A stretch of 64,000 nucleotides of DNA. Origin: Lachnospiraceae bacterium (GTDB taxonomy: Bacteria > Bacillota > Clostridia > Lachnospirales > Lachnospiraceae). The notes under the pieces were generated by a model. That model worked only from the letters and a program-made list of their open reading frames with translations, had not been told where the DNA came from and made no database searches. A program made the translations under genes and the position numbers. Positions 17,582-26,820 of this stretch are shown here, piece after piece. The stretch's first letter is position 1. Each line of letters starts with the position of its first letter. The stretch lies in contig SVDM01000015.1 in NCBI GenBank assembly GCA_015058015.1, positions 1 to 64,000 of the forward strand, read 5' to 3'.

Positions 17582-18823
17582 ATGAGTTTAAATGATACAC
17601 CATCCGCTGATCGGATTCACATAGGCATCTTCGGCAACCGTAACGCAGGCAAATCAAGCCTTCTTAATGCCATTACAGGCCAGGATTTGGCCGTGGTATC
17701 AGACGTACTTGGTACCACCACAGACCCTGTTACCAAGGCTATGGAGCTGCTCCCCCTTGGACCGGTTATGCTAATCGACACTCCGGGACTTGACGATGAA
17801 GGCGAGTTAGGTGCCAAGCGTATAGAGAAGAGCTTTCAGGTTCTTAGAAAGATTGATTTCGGTGTACTTGTTCTTGATGGAAGCCGCACCACTCTTTCTT
17901 CTACAGAAGATGAACTTTTAGAGGTTCTAAACAAAAAGGAATTGCCCTTTGTTATTGTAATTAATAAATCTGATACTTTGTCCGAGAAAGAGGAAGCGGA
18001 TATTCTCTCCACCGAATGGGCCAAGACCTATCCTCATCTCTTTGTTTCCGCCACTACCAAAGAAGGTGTGAACAGACTTAAAGAGTATATGGCTCACGGT
18101 ATTAAGATTCGTGAAGAACGTAATCTTATTAAGGATATGTTAGACCCGGATGATATGGTGGTACTCGTCACTCCTATTGATGAGTCTGCTCCCAAAGGCC
18201 GTATGATTCTGCCTCAGGTTCAGGCTATTCGTGACGTACTTGACGGTGACGCTATGTGTATCGTCACCAAAGAAACCAATTTGACTGCAAGCCTAGAGTG
18301 CTTAAAGAAGCCGCCTAAGATGGTGGTTACGGATTCTCAGGCCTTTAAGATTGTAGATGAACTTACTCCTAAGGAGATTCCCTTAACCTCCTTTTCGATT
18401 CTTCTCTCAAGACTAAAGGGAGGTCTTACACAACAGATTAAGGGCATTGCTGCCATTAAGGGCTTAAAAGACGGTGCCAAAATCCTCATCTCCGAGGGTT
18501 GTACCCACCACCGCCAGTGTGAAGATATCGGAACGGTTAAGCTTCCCCGGATGCTGCAGAAATTCACAGGCAAGACCTTTGAATTCTCCTTTACCAGCGG
18601 CACCGGGTACGAGAAGGATCTTTCGAAGTACGACCTTATTATCCACTGCGGTGGATGCATGCTTAATGACAAGGAGATGCAGTATCGCTTATCGGAAGCT
18701 ATGCTTGCAGGGGTCCCCATGACCAATTACGGTATACTTTTAGCATACTTAAACGGAATCTTAGAGCGAAGCCTTGAGTTATTCCCTGAGAGAGCTTTAC
18801 TTGATTCCGAAAAGATTAGTTAA
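17582..18823 (+). CDS. hydF: [FeFe] hydrogenase H-cluster maturation GTPase HydF
   Basis: A 413-residue HydF, the scaffold on which the diiron subcluster is assembled and handed to the hydrogenase. The N-terminal GTPase domain has the P-loop GNRNAGKSS (18-26), switch DTPGLDDEGE and NKSD. The C-terminal iron-sulfur domain has the conserved CTHHRQC and CGGC residues. AGGAGG lies 5 nt upstream of the ATG. It is the last gene of the hyd operon and is followed at once by a 216-bp inverted-repeat element. Confidence 0.96.
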   Translation: MSLNDTPSADRIHIGIFGNRNAGKSSLLNAITGQDLAVVSDVLGTTTDPVTKAMELLPLGPVMLIDTPGLDDEGELGAKRIEKSFQVLRKIDFGVLVLDGSRTTLSSTEDELLEVLNKKELPFVIVINKSDTLSEKEEADILSTEWAKTYPHLFVSATTKEGVNRLKEYMAHGIKIREERNLIKDMLDPDDMVVLVTPIDESAPKGRMILPQVQAIRDVLDGDAMCIVTKETNLTASLECLKKPPKMVVTDSQAFKIVDELTPKEIPLTSFSILLSRLKGGLTQQIKGIAAIKGLKDGAKILISEGCTHHRQCEDIGTVKLPRMLQKFTGKTFEFSFTSGTGYEKDLSKYDLIIHCGGCMLNDKEMQYRLSEAMLAGVPMTNYGILLAYLNGILERSLELFPERALLDSEKIS

Positions 18824-18859
18824 TTAAAACCTAGTAAATATTCAAAGCGTATAAGTTAC

Positions 18860-19075
18860 GGAGACGCCGACAAAACAGTATTATATATACATCGTCATCC
18901 TGAACTACCCGCGCCGGCAAACTACTAATAAACTGAGAGTAAGTATTCGTAAATGTTCGTCCATTAACTAAAGACTCTCATTTCGAATACTAACTCTCAG
19001 TAAATTATTGATTTTGGCTTGGTTCGTTCAAAGGATTGACGATTGTACATATAATACCGCTTTGTCGGCGTCTCC
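18860..19075. repeat. 216-bp long inverted repeat (MITE-like or structured element)
   Basis: The ends are a perfect 15-bp inverted repeat (GGAGACGCCGACAAA). The pairing continues with small gaps through nearly the whole element: GTATTATATATACA against GTATTATATGTACA, and ACTGAGAGTAAGTATTCG against ACTGAGAGTTAGTATTCG. Folded, it would be one hairpin about 100 bp long. GTTAC flanks both ends (18855-18859 and, after one T, 19077-19081), which may be a target-site duplication. No reading frame is evident. It lies between the convergent hydF and kinase-like genes and may also end both transcripts. This covers essentially all of the non-coding gap 18824-19096. Confidence 0.75.
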
Positions 19076-19096
19076 TGTTACCACGCAATGTTTTAT

Positions 19097-19720
19097 TTAA
19101 TTCTCGAATTTTATTTTTATATAGTTCTTTATAATCTCGACACATTTTGGGCGGCCGATTCGGTCACTGTTTAAGACCATATCGTAGTTGGTGGGGTTAG
19201 TCCACTTCTTTCCTCCGGTGTAGTAGCTGTAATAGTTGGCACGGTATTTGTCTGTGCTTACGATTAGCTTTGCCGCCCTCTCGGGGGATACGTGCATCTT
19301 CTCTGTAATAGACTGAATGCAGGCCTGGCGGGGAGCTTCCACGTAGATGCTTATTACGTTCTTTCTGTCCTTAAGGATATCATCGGCACATTTTCCGATG
19401 ATTATACAGCTTTCCGTGGAAGCAAGGGACCTGATTATCTCTGCTTGAAGGTTAAAGACATTCACATCTGATACAAAATCCCTGTCCCAGGGTTCAAGGA
19501 CTCCCGTTACCGGAACCTTCCTTAGAAACTTTGCTATATTTCTGCCTCTTAGTTTCTCATCATTTTCTACAAATATGCTTTCATCAATTCCGCTATGGTC
19601 GGATGCCATGGTCAGAATCTGACGGTCATAACAGGGAATGCCCAATTCCTTAGATAATCTCATTCCAATATCTTTTCCGCCACTTCCGAAACCTCTGGCA
19701 ATGGTAATTACATAATTCAT
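19097..19720 (-). CDS. Cytidylate kinase-like family protein
   Basis: About 207 residues, of the cytidylate-kinase-like P-loop family (MNYVITIARGFGSGGKDIGM, GIPCYDRQILTMASD, and IIIGKCADDILKDRKNVISI). It is a predicted nucleotide kinase, but the substrate is not established for this family and it is not the housekeeping Cmk. The ATG at 19720 has AGGAGG upstream; the TTG at 19738 would overlap that site. It is the last gene of the pyrimidine-degradation operon, 21 nt after the amidohydrolase stop. That suggests nucleotide or nucleoside salvage coupled to degradation, which is inference. Confidence 0.85.
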   Translation of the reverse strand: MNYVITIARGFGSGGKDIGMRLSKELGIPCYDRQILTMASDHSGIDESIFVENDEKLRGRNIAKFLRKVPVTGVLEPWDRDFVSDVNVFNLQAEIIRSLASTESCIIIGKCADDILKDRKNVISIYVEAPRQACIQSITEKMHVSPERAAKLIVSTDKYRANYYSYYTGGKKWTNPTNYDMVLNSDRIGRPKCVEIIKNYIKIKFEN

Positions 19721-19741
19721 AGGCCCTCCTCTTTTCAATGA

Positions 19742-21004
19742 CTACTCGGCGTCTGCCTTTAATACTGCATTAAGCATTACTGTTGCACCTTCTGTGCAGT
19801 GTTCCGGTGAAGAATACTCCGGCTCACAATGGCTAAGTCCGTCTTTGGACTGTACAAAGATCATTGTGGTGGGAAGCATATATGCCGCAAACTGGGCATC
19901 ATGTCCCGCACCGGAGTGGATGTACTGGTGTGACACTCCAGTTTCCTCTGCTGCCTCTTTTACATAGCCTACTAACTTTTTGTCCCAATATACAGTGTCA
20001 CGGTTCCATGCTTTTTCAACCTCGCAGGTACAACCTGCCCATGTCTTGTCGGCACAGCTTTTAACGATGGCTAATACCTTCTCTAATACCTTGGGATCCT
20101 CATGACGAGCATCAAAGGAAAAGTCAAAGAAGTCCGGGACACAGGTATGAACGCATGGATGACATACAACCTCACCGGTTGTGTATACCAAATCGGAGTA
20201 TCCCAGCTTGTCAATCTCCTCGTGGAGATAGTTCAGCGCCATTGCTGCAGCAAAGAATGCATCCTTCCTCTTAGGCATTGGAAATGTTCCCGCATGGGTT
20301 GTCTGACCGTAGAAACGTAAGCGATAGTTAAACATACCAAGTACACAGTCAACAACACCTATATCATTTCCCGCATCTTCCAGGATAGGGCCCTGTTCAA
20401 TGTGGGTTTCAAACATGTAGAGGTATCTCTCAGGAGAAAGACGATACTTCTTATCTCCCATGTATCCGGAAGCTTTAAGAGCCTCACCGAAGGTACTCTT
20501 ATTATCAAGAATACTTGTGGAAGCCATCATGTCTTCGTATTTGAATTTGGCCCTGATATCCTCCGGCAGGTAGTCGTAACATACGATTCCCGAACACATC
20601 ATAGCAGGGGGATATAAAGATCCTTCCTCATTTGTCCAGATCATGGCTGTTAAGGGATGTTTGTGGGGAATCTTGTTCTCCGCAACGGTTTCAAGAACCT
20701 CCATGGCTGACATTACCCCAAGGATGCCGTCGTAGTTTCCGCCGTTCTTAACTGAGTCGCAGTGGGAAGCCATTACGATTCTTTTTGCATCGGGGTCAGT
20801 TCCCGGAAGTGTGGCATAGATATTGGCCACATCATCGATTTCAATGGTTGCCCCGATAGCTTCCATTCTTTTAACGAATTCACCCCTTGCCTGAAGGGCT
20901 GCGGGAGATAAGGAATATCTGGTGATTCCGCCGTGTCCCGCATCTCCGAAGGTTGAAAATGTCTTAATCTTATCTGTCATTCTTTCTAAACTGCATGTAT
21001 ACAT
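19742..21004 (-). CDS. M20-family N-carbamoyl-amino-acid amidohydrolase (beta-ureidopropionase-like)
   Basis: A 420-residue zinc hydrolase of the M20/HyuC-AllC group. Metal-binding motifs are in order: ASHCDSV, NYDGILGV, WTNEEGS, FETHIEQGP and HSGAGHDAQF. Enzymes of this group hydrolyse N-carbamoyl-beta-alanine, N-carbamoyl amino acids or allantoate, releasing CO2 and ammonia. Next to PreA and dihydropyrimidinase, the best assignment is N-carbamoyl-beta-alanine to beta-alanine; no other allantoin genes are present. AAGGAA precedes the ATG at 21004. It follows preA by 25 nt in the same operon. Confidence 0.85.
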   Translation of the reverse strand: MYTCSLERMTDKIKTFSTFGDAGHGGITRYSLSPAALQARGEFVKRMEAIGATIEIDDVANIYATLPGTDPDAKRIVMASHCDSVKNGGNYDGILGVMSAMEVLETVAENKIPHKHPLTAMIWTNEEGSLYPPAMMCSGIVCYDYLPEDIRAKFKYEDMMASTSILDNKSTFGEALKASGYMGDKKYRLSPERYLYMFETHIEQGPILEDAGNDIGVVDCVLGMFNYRLRFYGQTTHAGTFPMPKRKDAFFAAAMALNYLHEEIDKLGYSDLVYTTGEVVCHPCVHTCVPDFFDFSFDARHEDPKVLEKVLAIVKSCADKTWAGCTCEVEKAWNRDTVYWDKKLVGYVKEAAEETGVSHQYIHSGAGHDAQFAAYMLPTTMIFVQSKDGLSHCEPEYSSPEHCTEGATVMLNAVLKADAE

Positions 21005-21029
21005 AATAGATTCCTTCTTTCTGGTATTA

Positions 21030-22526
21030 TTATTTCTTTGGAGTTCTTACTCCGGAAGCTGTTATTGAGTCTGTGGGGCACACCAGTATACATAACTGAC
21101 ATCCCACACATTTATTCGGGTTCATCTTTGGCTTACCTGACCGGGGGTCCATGGTAACTGCCTGGTGGCCTCCATCAAAGCATGAGATATAGCATCTTCC
21201 GCATCCCACGCAGGAGTCTCTGTGGAATCTGGGATACTCAATAGTGTCTCTATCAAGATTCTCCGCATCTATAATGTTGTCTATAGCATCTCCCACAAGT
21301 TCCCTAATACTTGTCATTCCAGCTGTTCTAAGGTAGTCTGACAGACCATCAAGCATATCCTCGATAATCCTGTAGCCGTACTGCATAACCGCCGTTGTAA
21401 CCTGAATAGTCTCACAACCCATGGCAATAAACTCTGCCGCATCTCTCCAGGTCTCTATTCCTCCCATTCCCGAAATGGGGGCGTCCTTTGTTCTCGGGTC
21501 TTTTTTCAGGTCACTGATAAAGCGTAGAGCTATAGGCTTAACTGCCTTACCGGAGTAACCGCCTATAGAGCATTTGCCCTCCACATTCGGCGCGGTACCG
21601 AAATTGTGGAGATCGACATTCATAATGCTCTTTATGGTGTTGATTGCGGCAAGCCCGTCTGCTCCGTTTGCCAGAGCCACCGCTGCAGGTCCTTCCATCT
21701 TGGTGATATTGGGCGTCATTTTTGCCAGAATAGGGAGGTCTGTTCCTCTTCTTGTCGCGGCAGTGTATTTTGCTACAAGCAAAGGATTCGTACCAACATC
21801 ACTGCCCAAGCCCTCTCCCACCATCTGGGGGCATGAAAAGTTACATTCAATTATATCTGCACCTGCTTCTTCCATCAGGCTTGCCAACTTAGTCCATTCT
21901 TCTTCGTTTTGTCCCATTATGGAGGCAATGACTACCTTGTTTGGGTAATCTTTTTTAAGCCTTTTAATAAACTCTATATTTTCCTCTAAAGTATGGTCTG
22001 ATATCTGCTCAATGTTTTTTAAGCCGATGAAGGGGTTGTCCTCTTTTCTAAGGGCTCCGAAACGGGGTGAAACCTCATTTGGAACAAAGAAGCCGACTGT
22101 CTTAAAGGCAACTCCTGCCCAACCCATATCAAATGCCTTGGCAACCATCTCATAATTGCTTCCCACTACTGAGGAAGAAAGCAAACAGGGATTCTCAAAG
22201 TGCACTCCCAAAAAATCTATGGAAAGATCTACTTTCTCATCTGAATAGTTATAATCTCTGGAGATTACTTCCGTCACAACCTCCGGGATATCAATGGCTT
22301 TGTCCATCAATCCTCTTTTGCAATTATCCATACAAGGAGCCGAACATCCGACACATATATTTTCCGTTCCAATCTTTCTTGCAGCACCATAGAAATGGTC
22401 AAAGCGAAGGGCCATCATTATATCTCCCACCGGGAGTCCCTTGCTGCAGGCCTTGGAACAAGGAGCGTCATGACACATAAGACAACGGCTGGTCTCTGTC
22501 TTTAAAAACATTGTTTCATATGCCAT
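21030..22526 (-). CDS. preA: Dihydropyrimidine dehydrogenase PreA-type subunit with extra N-terminal Fe-S domain
   Basis: A 498-residue FMN/iron-sulfur protein that reduces uracil or thymine to the dihydro form. The central TIM barrel is PreA/DHODH-like ([37 protein letters not shown]). The C terminus has two 4Fe-4S ferredoxin motifs ([11 protein letters not shown] and [11 protein letters not shown]). An N-terminal extension of about 75 residues carries eight cysteines (15, 18, 23, 27, 58, 61, 65, 69) and resembles the Fe-S domain at the start of PreT/GltD-type flavoproteins. No NADH-oxidising PreT partner gene is in the window. AAGGAGGAG precedes the ATG. Confidence 0.9.
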   Translation of the reverse strand: MAYETMFLKTETSRCLMCHDAPCSKACSKGLPVGDIMMALRFDHFYGAARKIGTENICVGCSAPCMDNCKRGLMDKAIDIPEVVTEVISRDYNYSDEKVDLSIDFLGVHFENPCLLSSSVVGSNYEMVAKAFDMGWAGVAFKTVGFFVPNEVSPRFGALRKEDNPFIGLKNIEQISDHTLEENIEFIKRLKKDYPNKVVIASIMGQNEEEWTKLASLMEEAGADIIECNFSCPQMVGEGLGSDVGTNPLLVAKYTAATRRGTDLPILAKMTPNITKMEGPAAVALANGADGLAAINTIKSIMNVDLHNFGTAPNVEGKCSIGGYSGKAVKPIALRFISDLKKDPRTKDAPISGMGGIETWRDAAEFIAMGCETIQVTTAVMQYGYRIIEDMLDGLSDYLRTAGMTSIRELVGDAIDNIIDAENLDRDTIEYPRFHRDSCVGCGRCYISCFDGGHQAVTMDPRSGKPKMNPNKCVGCQLCILVCPTDSITASGVRTPKK

Positions 22527-22553
22527 TTTCCTCTCCTCCTTTTCTTAACACTA

Positions 22554-23921
22554 TTATTTTCTTGGAGTTCTCTTTACGTAGTTTCCTTCTCCGGGGTTAC
22601 CTACATACTCTCCGTTGTCATATACAAGGGTTCCTCTAAGGTAGGTCTGTACCGGATATCCGTGAAGTGTCTTACCCTCCCAGATTGTGTGATCGTAATC
22701 GGAATGCATGTTGTCTACACTAATGGTAAAGTCCTTATCCTTGTCGTAGATAACAATGTCTGCATCTTTACCAACTGCAATCTCGCCCTTGTTGTCACAA
22801 CCGAAGATCTTGGCAACATTTGTCGCGCATACCTCAACTACCTTCTCAAAGGTGATTTTACCTGCATTGGCTGCATCAAGCATGTAGGGGTAGAGGTTTT
22901 CCACACCGGCGCAACCGTTTGGAATCTTGGTAAAGTCATCCTTGCCCCAATCCTTTTCATAGGACTGGAAGGGGCAATGGTCAGTTGCTACGGTATCGAT
23001 AAAACCTGCTTTTAAGGCAGTCCATAAAGCATCCTGACTCTCTTTGCCCTTCATTGGTGGTGAGCATACGAAGTTTCTTCCGTCCTCTCTCTTATAAACA
23101 TCGCAAGTGAATTCAAGGTACTGGGGACAGGTCTCAACATATAATTCATGGCCCTCTTCTTTAGCCTTGATACAGGCCTCTAAGCCTTCCTTGTCCGCCA
23201 TGTGAACTATATATACAGGGGCATCAAGGTGGGTTGACCAGTGAACTACTCTCTTATCTGCCTCAGCCTCAACGAATTCCGGACGACTCATGTAGTGATA
23301 CCAGGCATTTGTCTTACCCTCTTTTAAGTACTGCTCCGTTCTGATATCAATAAGGTCCGGGTTCTCGGCATGAACGTTAATCATGGCTCCAAGCTCTTTG
23401 GCCCGAAGAAGTAATGTAGCCAGCATTCCGTCATCAACCATCATGCCTTCTTTCTTATATACGAGGAAACATTTAAAACTTGTGATTCCTTCATCTACTG
23501 CCTGCTCCATCTCATCGATGATTTCACCGTCATTTAAGTTGGTGATGCAGCAATGGAAGGCATAGTCACAACATGCTTCCTCTTCAAGTACAGCCTTTTT
23601 GGAATTAACGAGACCAAGAATTGTCTCTCCCTTATGCTGTACGGGGTAATCGAATATTGTGGTGACACCGCCGCATACAGCAGCTCTGGTGCCCGATAAA
23701 TAACTGTCTGCAGATACCGTTCCTCCAAAGGGCATTGCCATATGGGTATGAGCATCCAAAGCTCCCGGTAATACCAGCTTTCCGGTGGCATCTACGCATT
23801 CTTTTGCTTCATAATCCAAGTCTTTTCCGATGGCAACAATAATGCCGTCTTTAACCGCTACGTCCGCAAGATAGCTTCCAACCGCCGTTACAACGGTTCC
23901 GTTCTTAATTAATAAATCCAT
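22554..23921 (-). CDS. hydA: Dihydropyrimidinase
   Basis: About 455 residues, of the cyclic amidohydrolase family. It opens the ring of 5,6-dihydrouracil to N-carbamoyl-beta-alanine. The binuclear metal site is visible: DAHTHMAMPFGG (two His), the lysine expected to be carbamylated in SFKCFLVYKKEG, His in NVHAEN and Asp in TVATDHCPF. Length is typical. The ATG at 23921 is favoured, with AGAGGTG upstream; the TTG at 23930 would crowd that site. It lies between the binding-protein gene and preA, in pathway order. Confidence 0.92.
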   Translation of the reverse strand: MDLLIKNGTVVTAVGSYLADVAVKDGIIVAIGKDLDYEAKECVDATGKLVLPGALDAHTHMAMPFGGTVSADSYLSGTRAAVCGGVTTIFDYPVQHKGETILGLVNSKKAVLEEEACCDYAFHCCITNLNDGEIIDEMEQAVDEGITSFKCFLVYKKEGMMVDDGMLATLLLRAKELGAMINVHAENPDLIDIRTEQYLKEGKTNAWYHYMSRPEFVEAEADKRVVHWSTHLDAPVYIVHMADKEGLEACIKAKEEGHELYVETCPQYLEFTCDVYKREDGRNFVCSPPMKGKESQDALWTALKAGFIDTVATDHCPFQSYEKDWGKDDFTKIPNGCAGVENLYPYMLDAANAGKITFEKVVEVCATNVAKIFGCDNKGEIAVGKDADIVIYDKDKDFTISVDNMHSDYDHTIWEGKTLHGYPVQTYLRGTLVYDNGEYVGNPGEGNYVKRTPRK

Positions 23922-23949
23922 AATCAACACCTCTTTTACTCTTTGGAAA

Positions 23950-23985
23950 TTTGGCGGCGACAGCCCTTAATCTGCCGCCACCAAA
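23950..23985 (-). terminator. Intercistronic hairpin after the binding-protein gene
   Basis: An imperfect stem (TTTGG and GGCG paired with CGCC and CCAAA) between the binding-protein and dihydropyrimidinase genes. Only a short T run follows, so it is more likely a partial terminator or mRNA-stabilising hairpin, which would leave the binding protein in excess over downstream enzymes. Confidence 0.5.
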
Positions 23986-23992
23986 GATATTT

Positions 23993-25114
23993 TTATGAGA
24001 ATTTCTCAGGTTTATATACAAGTACCAGTCCTGATCTCTGGTAAATCTGTGCAATCTCCACTAAGTCCATTCCGCTTGCGTCTGCTGATGCAAGGTTGGT
24101 CTCCCATGTTACTCCGAAATCAACGGTTCCGTTGTTAACAGCTGTTGTCTCGGCGATGTCTCCGCCACCGGATACAATTTCCACGTTATCGAAACCGACT
24201 TCCTTGTAGTAGCCCTTTTCAACAGCCACGAAGTAGCCCATGAACTGTGCCTGAGGCAACCATTTAAGCTGAATCTTTACTGACTTCTTCTCAATGTTAA
24301 ACTTGCCGTCTGATGCCTTGGCCTTTGTGATAAATGTCTTATCTCTGATATCATCAAGAGTAAGGGCTTTAAACTTGGTGTTTGCTGTTGCATCATCAAG
24401 GGTTACGTACTTTTTGGCAATATCAAGAGTCTGCTGCATTGCTGAATCATCCATGTTGCCGATATCAGTTACCTTCTCTCCCTTGGTGTTGGTTGATACA
24501 AGCTTAGCGACCTCGCTTGCCATGTATTTCTGATGGTCCGGAGATACGGATGAGCCTGCTTTGTATACAATCTCAGCTGCTTCATCCGGGTGTGCAACCG
24601 CATATTCCCAACCCTTTAATGATGCATAAAGGAAGGCTGCTGTTGTTTCGGGATTCTCTTTTGCGAACTTCTTGGTGGTAAAGATGTTATCCTCCATCAT
24701 TGCCACTCCTTCATCGTTCATGTCGATGTATTTTACTTTGTCGCCGTATTTGTAACCACCGTCATAATCATTCTTTACAAGGCCAAGTTCGTTGTATGTC
24801 ATGGCTGATGCAAGAAGGATAGAATCGTCATCAAATCCGTCCATGGTGAAGTCCTGGCTTAAGTACTTGGTTGGAAGGTTATACTTGGCAAGTAAGGCAA
24901 GTACCTCGTATTCATTTCCAAGTCCCCAGTTACCTACCTTGCCCTGTTCAGCTGCCTTCTTGATAATGTCCTCTGCCTTAAGGTCTGCTGCCTGAGTCGT
25001 TTGGGCTGTTGATGACTGACTTGTTCCTCCGCCGCCACCACAGGCTGTTAACATGCTCATTGCAAGTGATGCCACTGTCACCGCACATACCAATCTTTTT
25101 AATCTCTTCTTCAT
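23993..25114 (-). CDS. NMT1/THI5-type ABC substrate-binding lipoprotein, circularly permuted
   Basis: About 373 residues. A lipoprotein signal peptide (MLTACGGGGG) is followed by what is normally the middle of an NMT1/THI5 binding protein: VGNWGLGNEYEVLALLAKYN, then AMTYNELGLV, EDNIFTTKKF and a LKGWEYAVAHPDEAAE helix. The usual N-terminal segment (KIQLKWLPQAQFMGYFVAVE, GYYKEVGF, VDFGVTW, AQIYQRSG) comes last, at about residues 283-373. The order of the two halves is thus exchanged while both are complete. The frame is intact. Being in this operon, it probably binds a pyrimidine or related compound. Confidence 0.88.
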   Translation of the reverse strand: MKKRLKRLVCAVTVASLAMSMLTACGGGGGTSQSSTAQTTQAADLKAEDIIKKAAEQGKVGNWGLGNEYEVLALLAKYNLPTKYLSQDFTMDGFDDDSILLASAMTYNELGLVKNDYDGGYKYGDKVKYIDMNDEGVAMMEDNIFTTKKFAKENPETTAAFLYASLKGWEYAVAHPDEAAEIVYKAGSSVSPDHQKYMASEVAKLVSTNTKGEKVTDIGNMDDSAMQQTLDIAKKYVTLDDATANTKFKALTLDDIRDKTFITKAKASDGKFNIEKKSVKIQLKWLPQAQFMGYFVAVEKGYYKEVGFDNVEIVSGGGDIAETTAVNNGTVDFGVTWETNLASADASGMDLVEIAQIYQRSGLVLVYKPEKFS

Positions 25115-25153
25115 AATCATTTCTCCTTTCGGTTCATCTTCTATCCCATCTGA

Positions 25154-26008
25154 TCAGTGATATCTTCTCAGTAGAATACTCTGTAGTGCCATAAGGATTA
25201 CATAGGATATGACACCTATTAAACAGGCGGTTGCTATGTAAGCCCAGGCTGTAGAATACTGCGCCAGCACAATATTCTCTCGTATCTGTCTTCCTACTCC
25301 CGTAATGTATTCGGCAAAGTACTCGCTTACGATTGCCGTCATGATGCTGGCGGGAACCGATACCTTTAATGCCGTGAACACATAAGGCAGTGAGTTGGGA
25401 AGTCTCAGTTTCCAAAGAACTGTTCTCTTTGGTGCTGCATATATTGCCATGAGATCCTCAGAAAAAGGTTTAATCTCTGTAAGGCCTCTGTAAGCATTCA
25501 GCCCCATATCTGCCGCACAGATAAGGGTTACAACTATAATCTTTGACACCATACTTCTAATGCTTGCTTGAGATGAAACATCCTTAGTCCAGTTGTTTAA
25601 AACCGGTGCCAAAGCTACCACCGGGATAGAAGCAAAGGCTCCTATCACGGATAAACCCCCCATTCCGATTTTGGGGAACATGGCTGCAAGTACAGCCACC
25701 AGATATCCAAGTAAGCTTCCCACCAACAGGCCTATAAAGGCCACACTTACGGTGGATAGTGTATTAATCAGAATCTTGTCTTTTATGTCAAACATGATTC
25801 CACCTATCTTATCTAAGAGAGGCAAGGTAAATGTATCCGTATGAAACCATCCGTGAAGCACTTGTCCCTGCCACAACCCTACCAGGATTACTCCGAGAAT
25901 CACCGGAAGTACTATAGTGGAGGCTTTCTGCCATTTCCTGTTTTCTTTTGCTCTTTGACGTAGTGTTTTCCTACGCCCTATCTTTTGTAATCTTACTTCT
26001 CTCTCCAT
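25154..26008 (-). CDS. ABC transporter permease (SsuC/ThiX-like)
   Basis: A 284-residue integral membrane protein with about six helices. Its cytoplasmic EAA-type loop (FSEDLMAIYAAPKRTVLWKLRLPNSLPYVFTALK) contacts the ATPase. The group is the taurine/nitrate/thiamine-precursor permease family. The N terminus is Arg/Lys-rich and cytoplasmic. AAGGAGG precedes the ATG. It pairs with the permease gene ending 2 nt upstream, so the importer is likely a heterodimer. The substrate is probably a pyrimidine or hydropyrimidine, judged only from the operon. Confidence 0.9.
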   Translation of the reverse strand: MEREVRLQKIGRRKTLRQRAKENRKWQKASTIVLPVILGVILVGLWQGQVLHGWFHTDTFTLPLLDKIGGIMFDIKDKILINTLSTVSVAFIGLLVGSLLGYLVAVLAAMFPKIGMGGLSVIGAFASIPVVALAPVLNNWTKDVSSQASIRSMVSKIIVVTLICAADMGLNAYRGLTEIKPFSEDLMAIYAAPKRTVLWKLRLPNSLPYVFTALKVSVPASIMTAIVSEYFAEYITGVGRQIRENIVLAQYSTAWAYIATACLIGVISYVILMALQSILLRRYH

Positions 26009-26010
26009 AC

Positions 26011-26820
26011 TCAGACCCTCCTTCTCCAGGGTGCTATACCCACCTCAATCAGGCCGATGACCTTGCTTATAACAATTCCCAAAAATGCACTGAAGAATAC
26101 GATCAACCAGAATACGTGAATGCTCATTGCATGCTTGAGGGATTGTGATAACAGACATCCAAGACCTCCGTCTCCCTGCAAAGTGTCCACAAGGATTGAT
26201 GCTGTTACAGCCATAGGTGCCGCGATTTTAAACCCTGTAAACAAATAGGGCAGGCTGGCCGGAATAAGCACCTTGGTGTATAAGGACCTGCGCTTTGCCG
26301 CGTATATAAACATCAGATCGTATTTTTCCTGCTCTACGGATTTGAATCCGGCAAGTGTATTGGCTGCAACCGGATAAAAGCTTAGGATTGCCGCTATTAT
26401 TACCCTGCTTATGTTAATATCACCGGTTATGGCCAGTATAATCGGTGCTATACCAAGAACCGGAATAAGCTGAATCAGCATCAGGTAAGGGAAGAGTATT
26501 TTTTCAACCATCCCTGACATTTTCATAAGAAGGGCAAATAAGAATCCTATTACCGCTCCAATTATGAAACCAAGAAGGGCTCTAATAAGGGTCAGACCTG
26601 CACTTGATAGTACAGCCTGCACTGCTGTCATATCTCCTGTTACCTTCTTTCCGGAAAATGCCGCCGCTATTATCTGATAAAGATGGGGCAAGATGTTCTC
26701 CGGTGTCCTCTTGGTGGCTGCCACCACCATTGCTCCAACCTCCCAGGCAATGATTAAAAGCACTATCCAAAGGAAGGATGAGAACCATTTTGTGCCTGTA
26801 ATTGCTTTTATCTTCTTCAT
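26011..26820 (-). CDS. ABC transporter permease (SsuC/ThiX-like), second subunit
   Basis: A 269-residue permease paralogous to its neighbour, with about six helices and an EAA loop (KSVEQEKYDLMFIYAAKRRSLYTKVLIPASLPYLFTGFK). The start codon overlaps the stop of the ATPase gene (TGATG), so translation is coupled. The order ATPase, permease, permease, binding protein fits a complete importer of the NMT1/THI5 class. Confidence 0.9.
   Translation of the reverse strand: MKKIKAITGTKWFSSFLWIVLLIIAWEVGAMVVAATKRTPENILPHLYQIIAAAFSGKKVTGDMTAVQAVLSSAGLTLIRALLGFIIGAVIGFLFALLMKMSGMVEKILFPYLMLIQLIPVLGIAPIILAITGDINISRVIIAAILSFYPVAANTLAGFKSVEQEKYDLMFIYAAKRRSLYTKVLIPASLPYLFTGFKIAAPMAVTASILVDTLQGDGGLGCLLSQSLKHAMSIHVFWLIVFFSAFLGIVISKVIGLIEVGIAPWRRRV

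Noticed and set aside
19742-21004. Allantoate amidohydrolase as the specific name
   Set aside because: The family fits, but no allantoinase or ureidoglycolate genes are present, while the pyrimidine genes are. The carbamoyl-beta-alanine role fits the context better.
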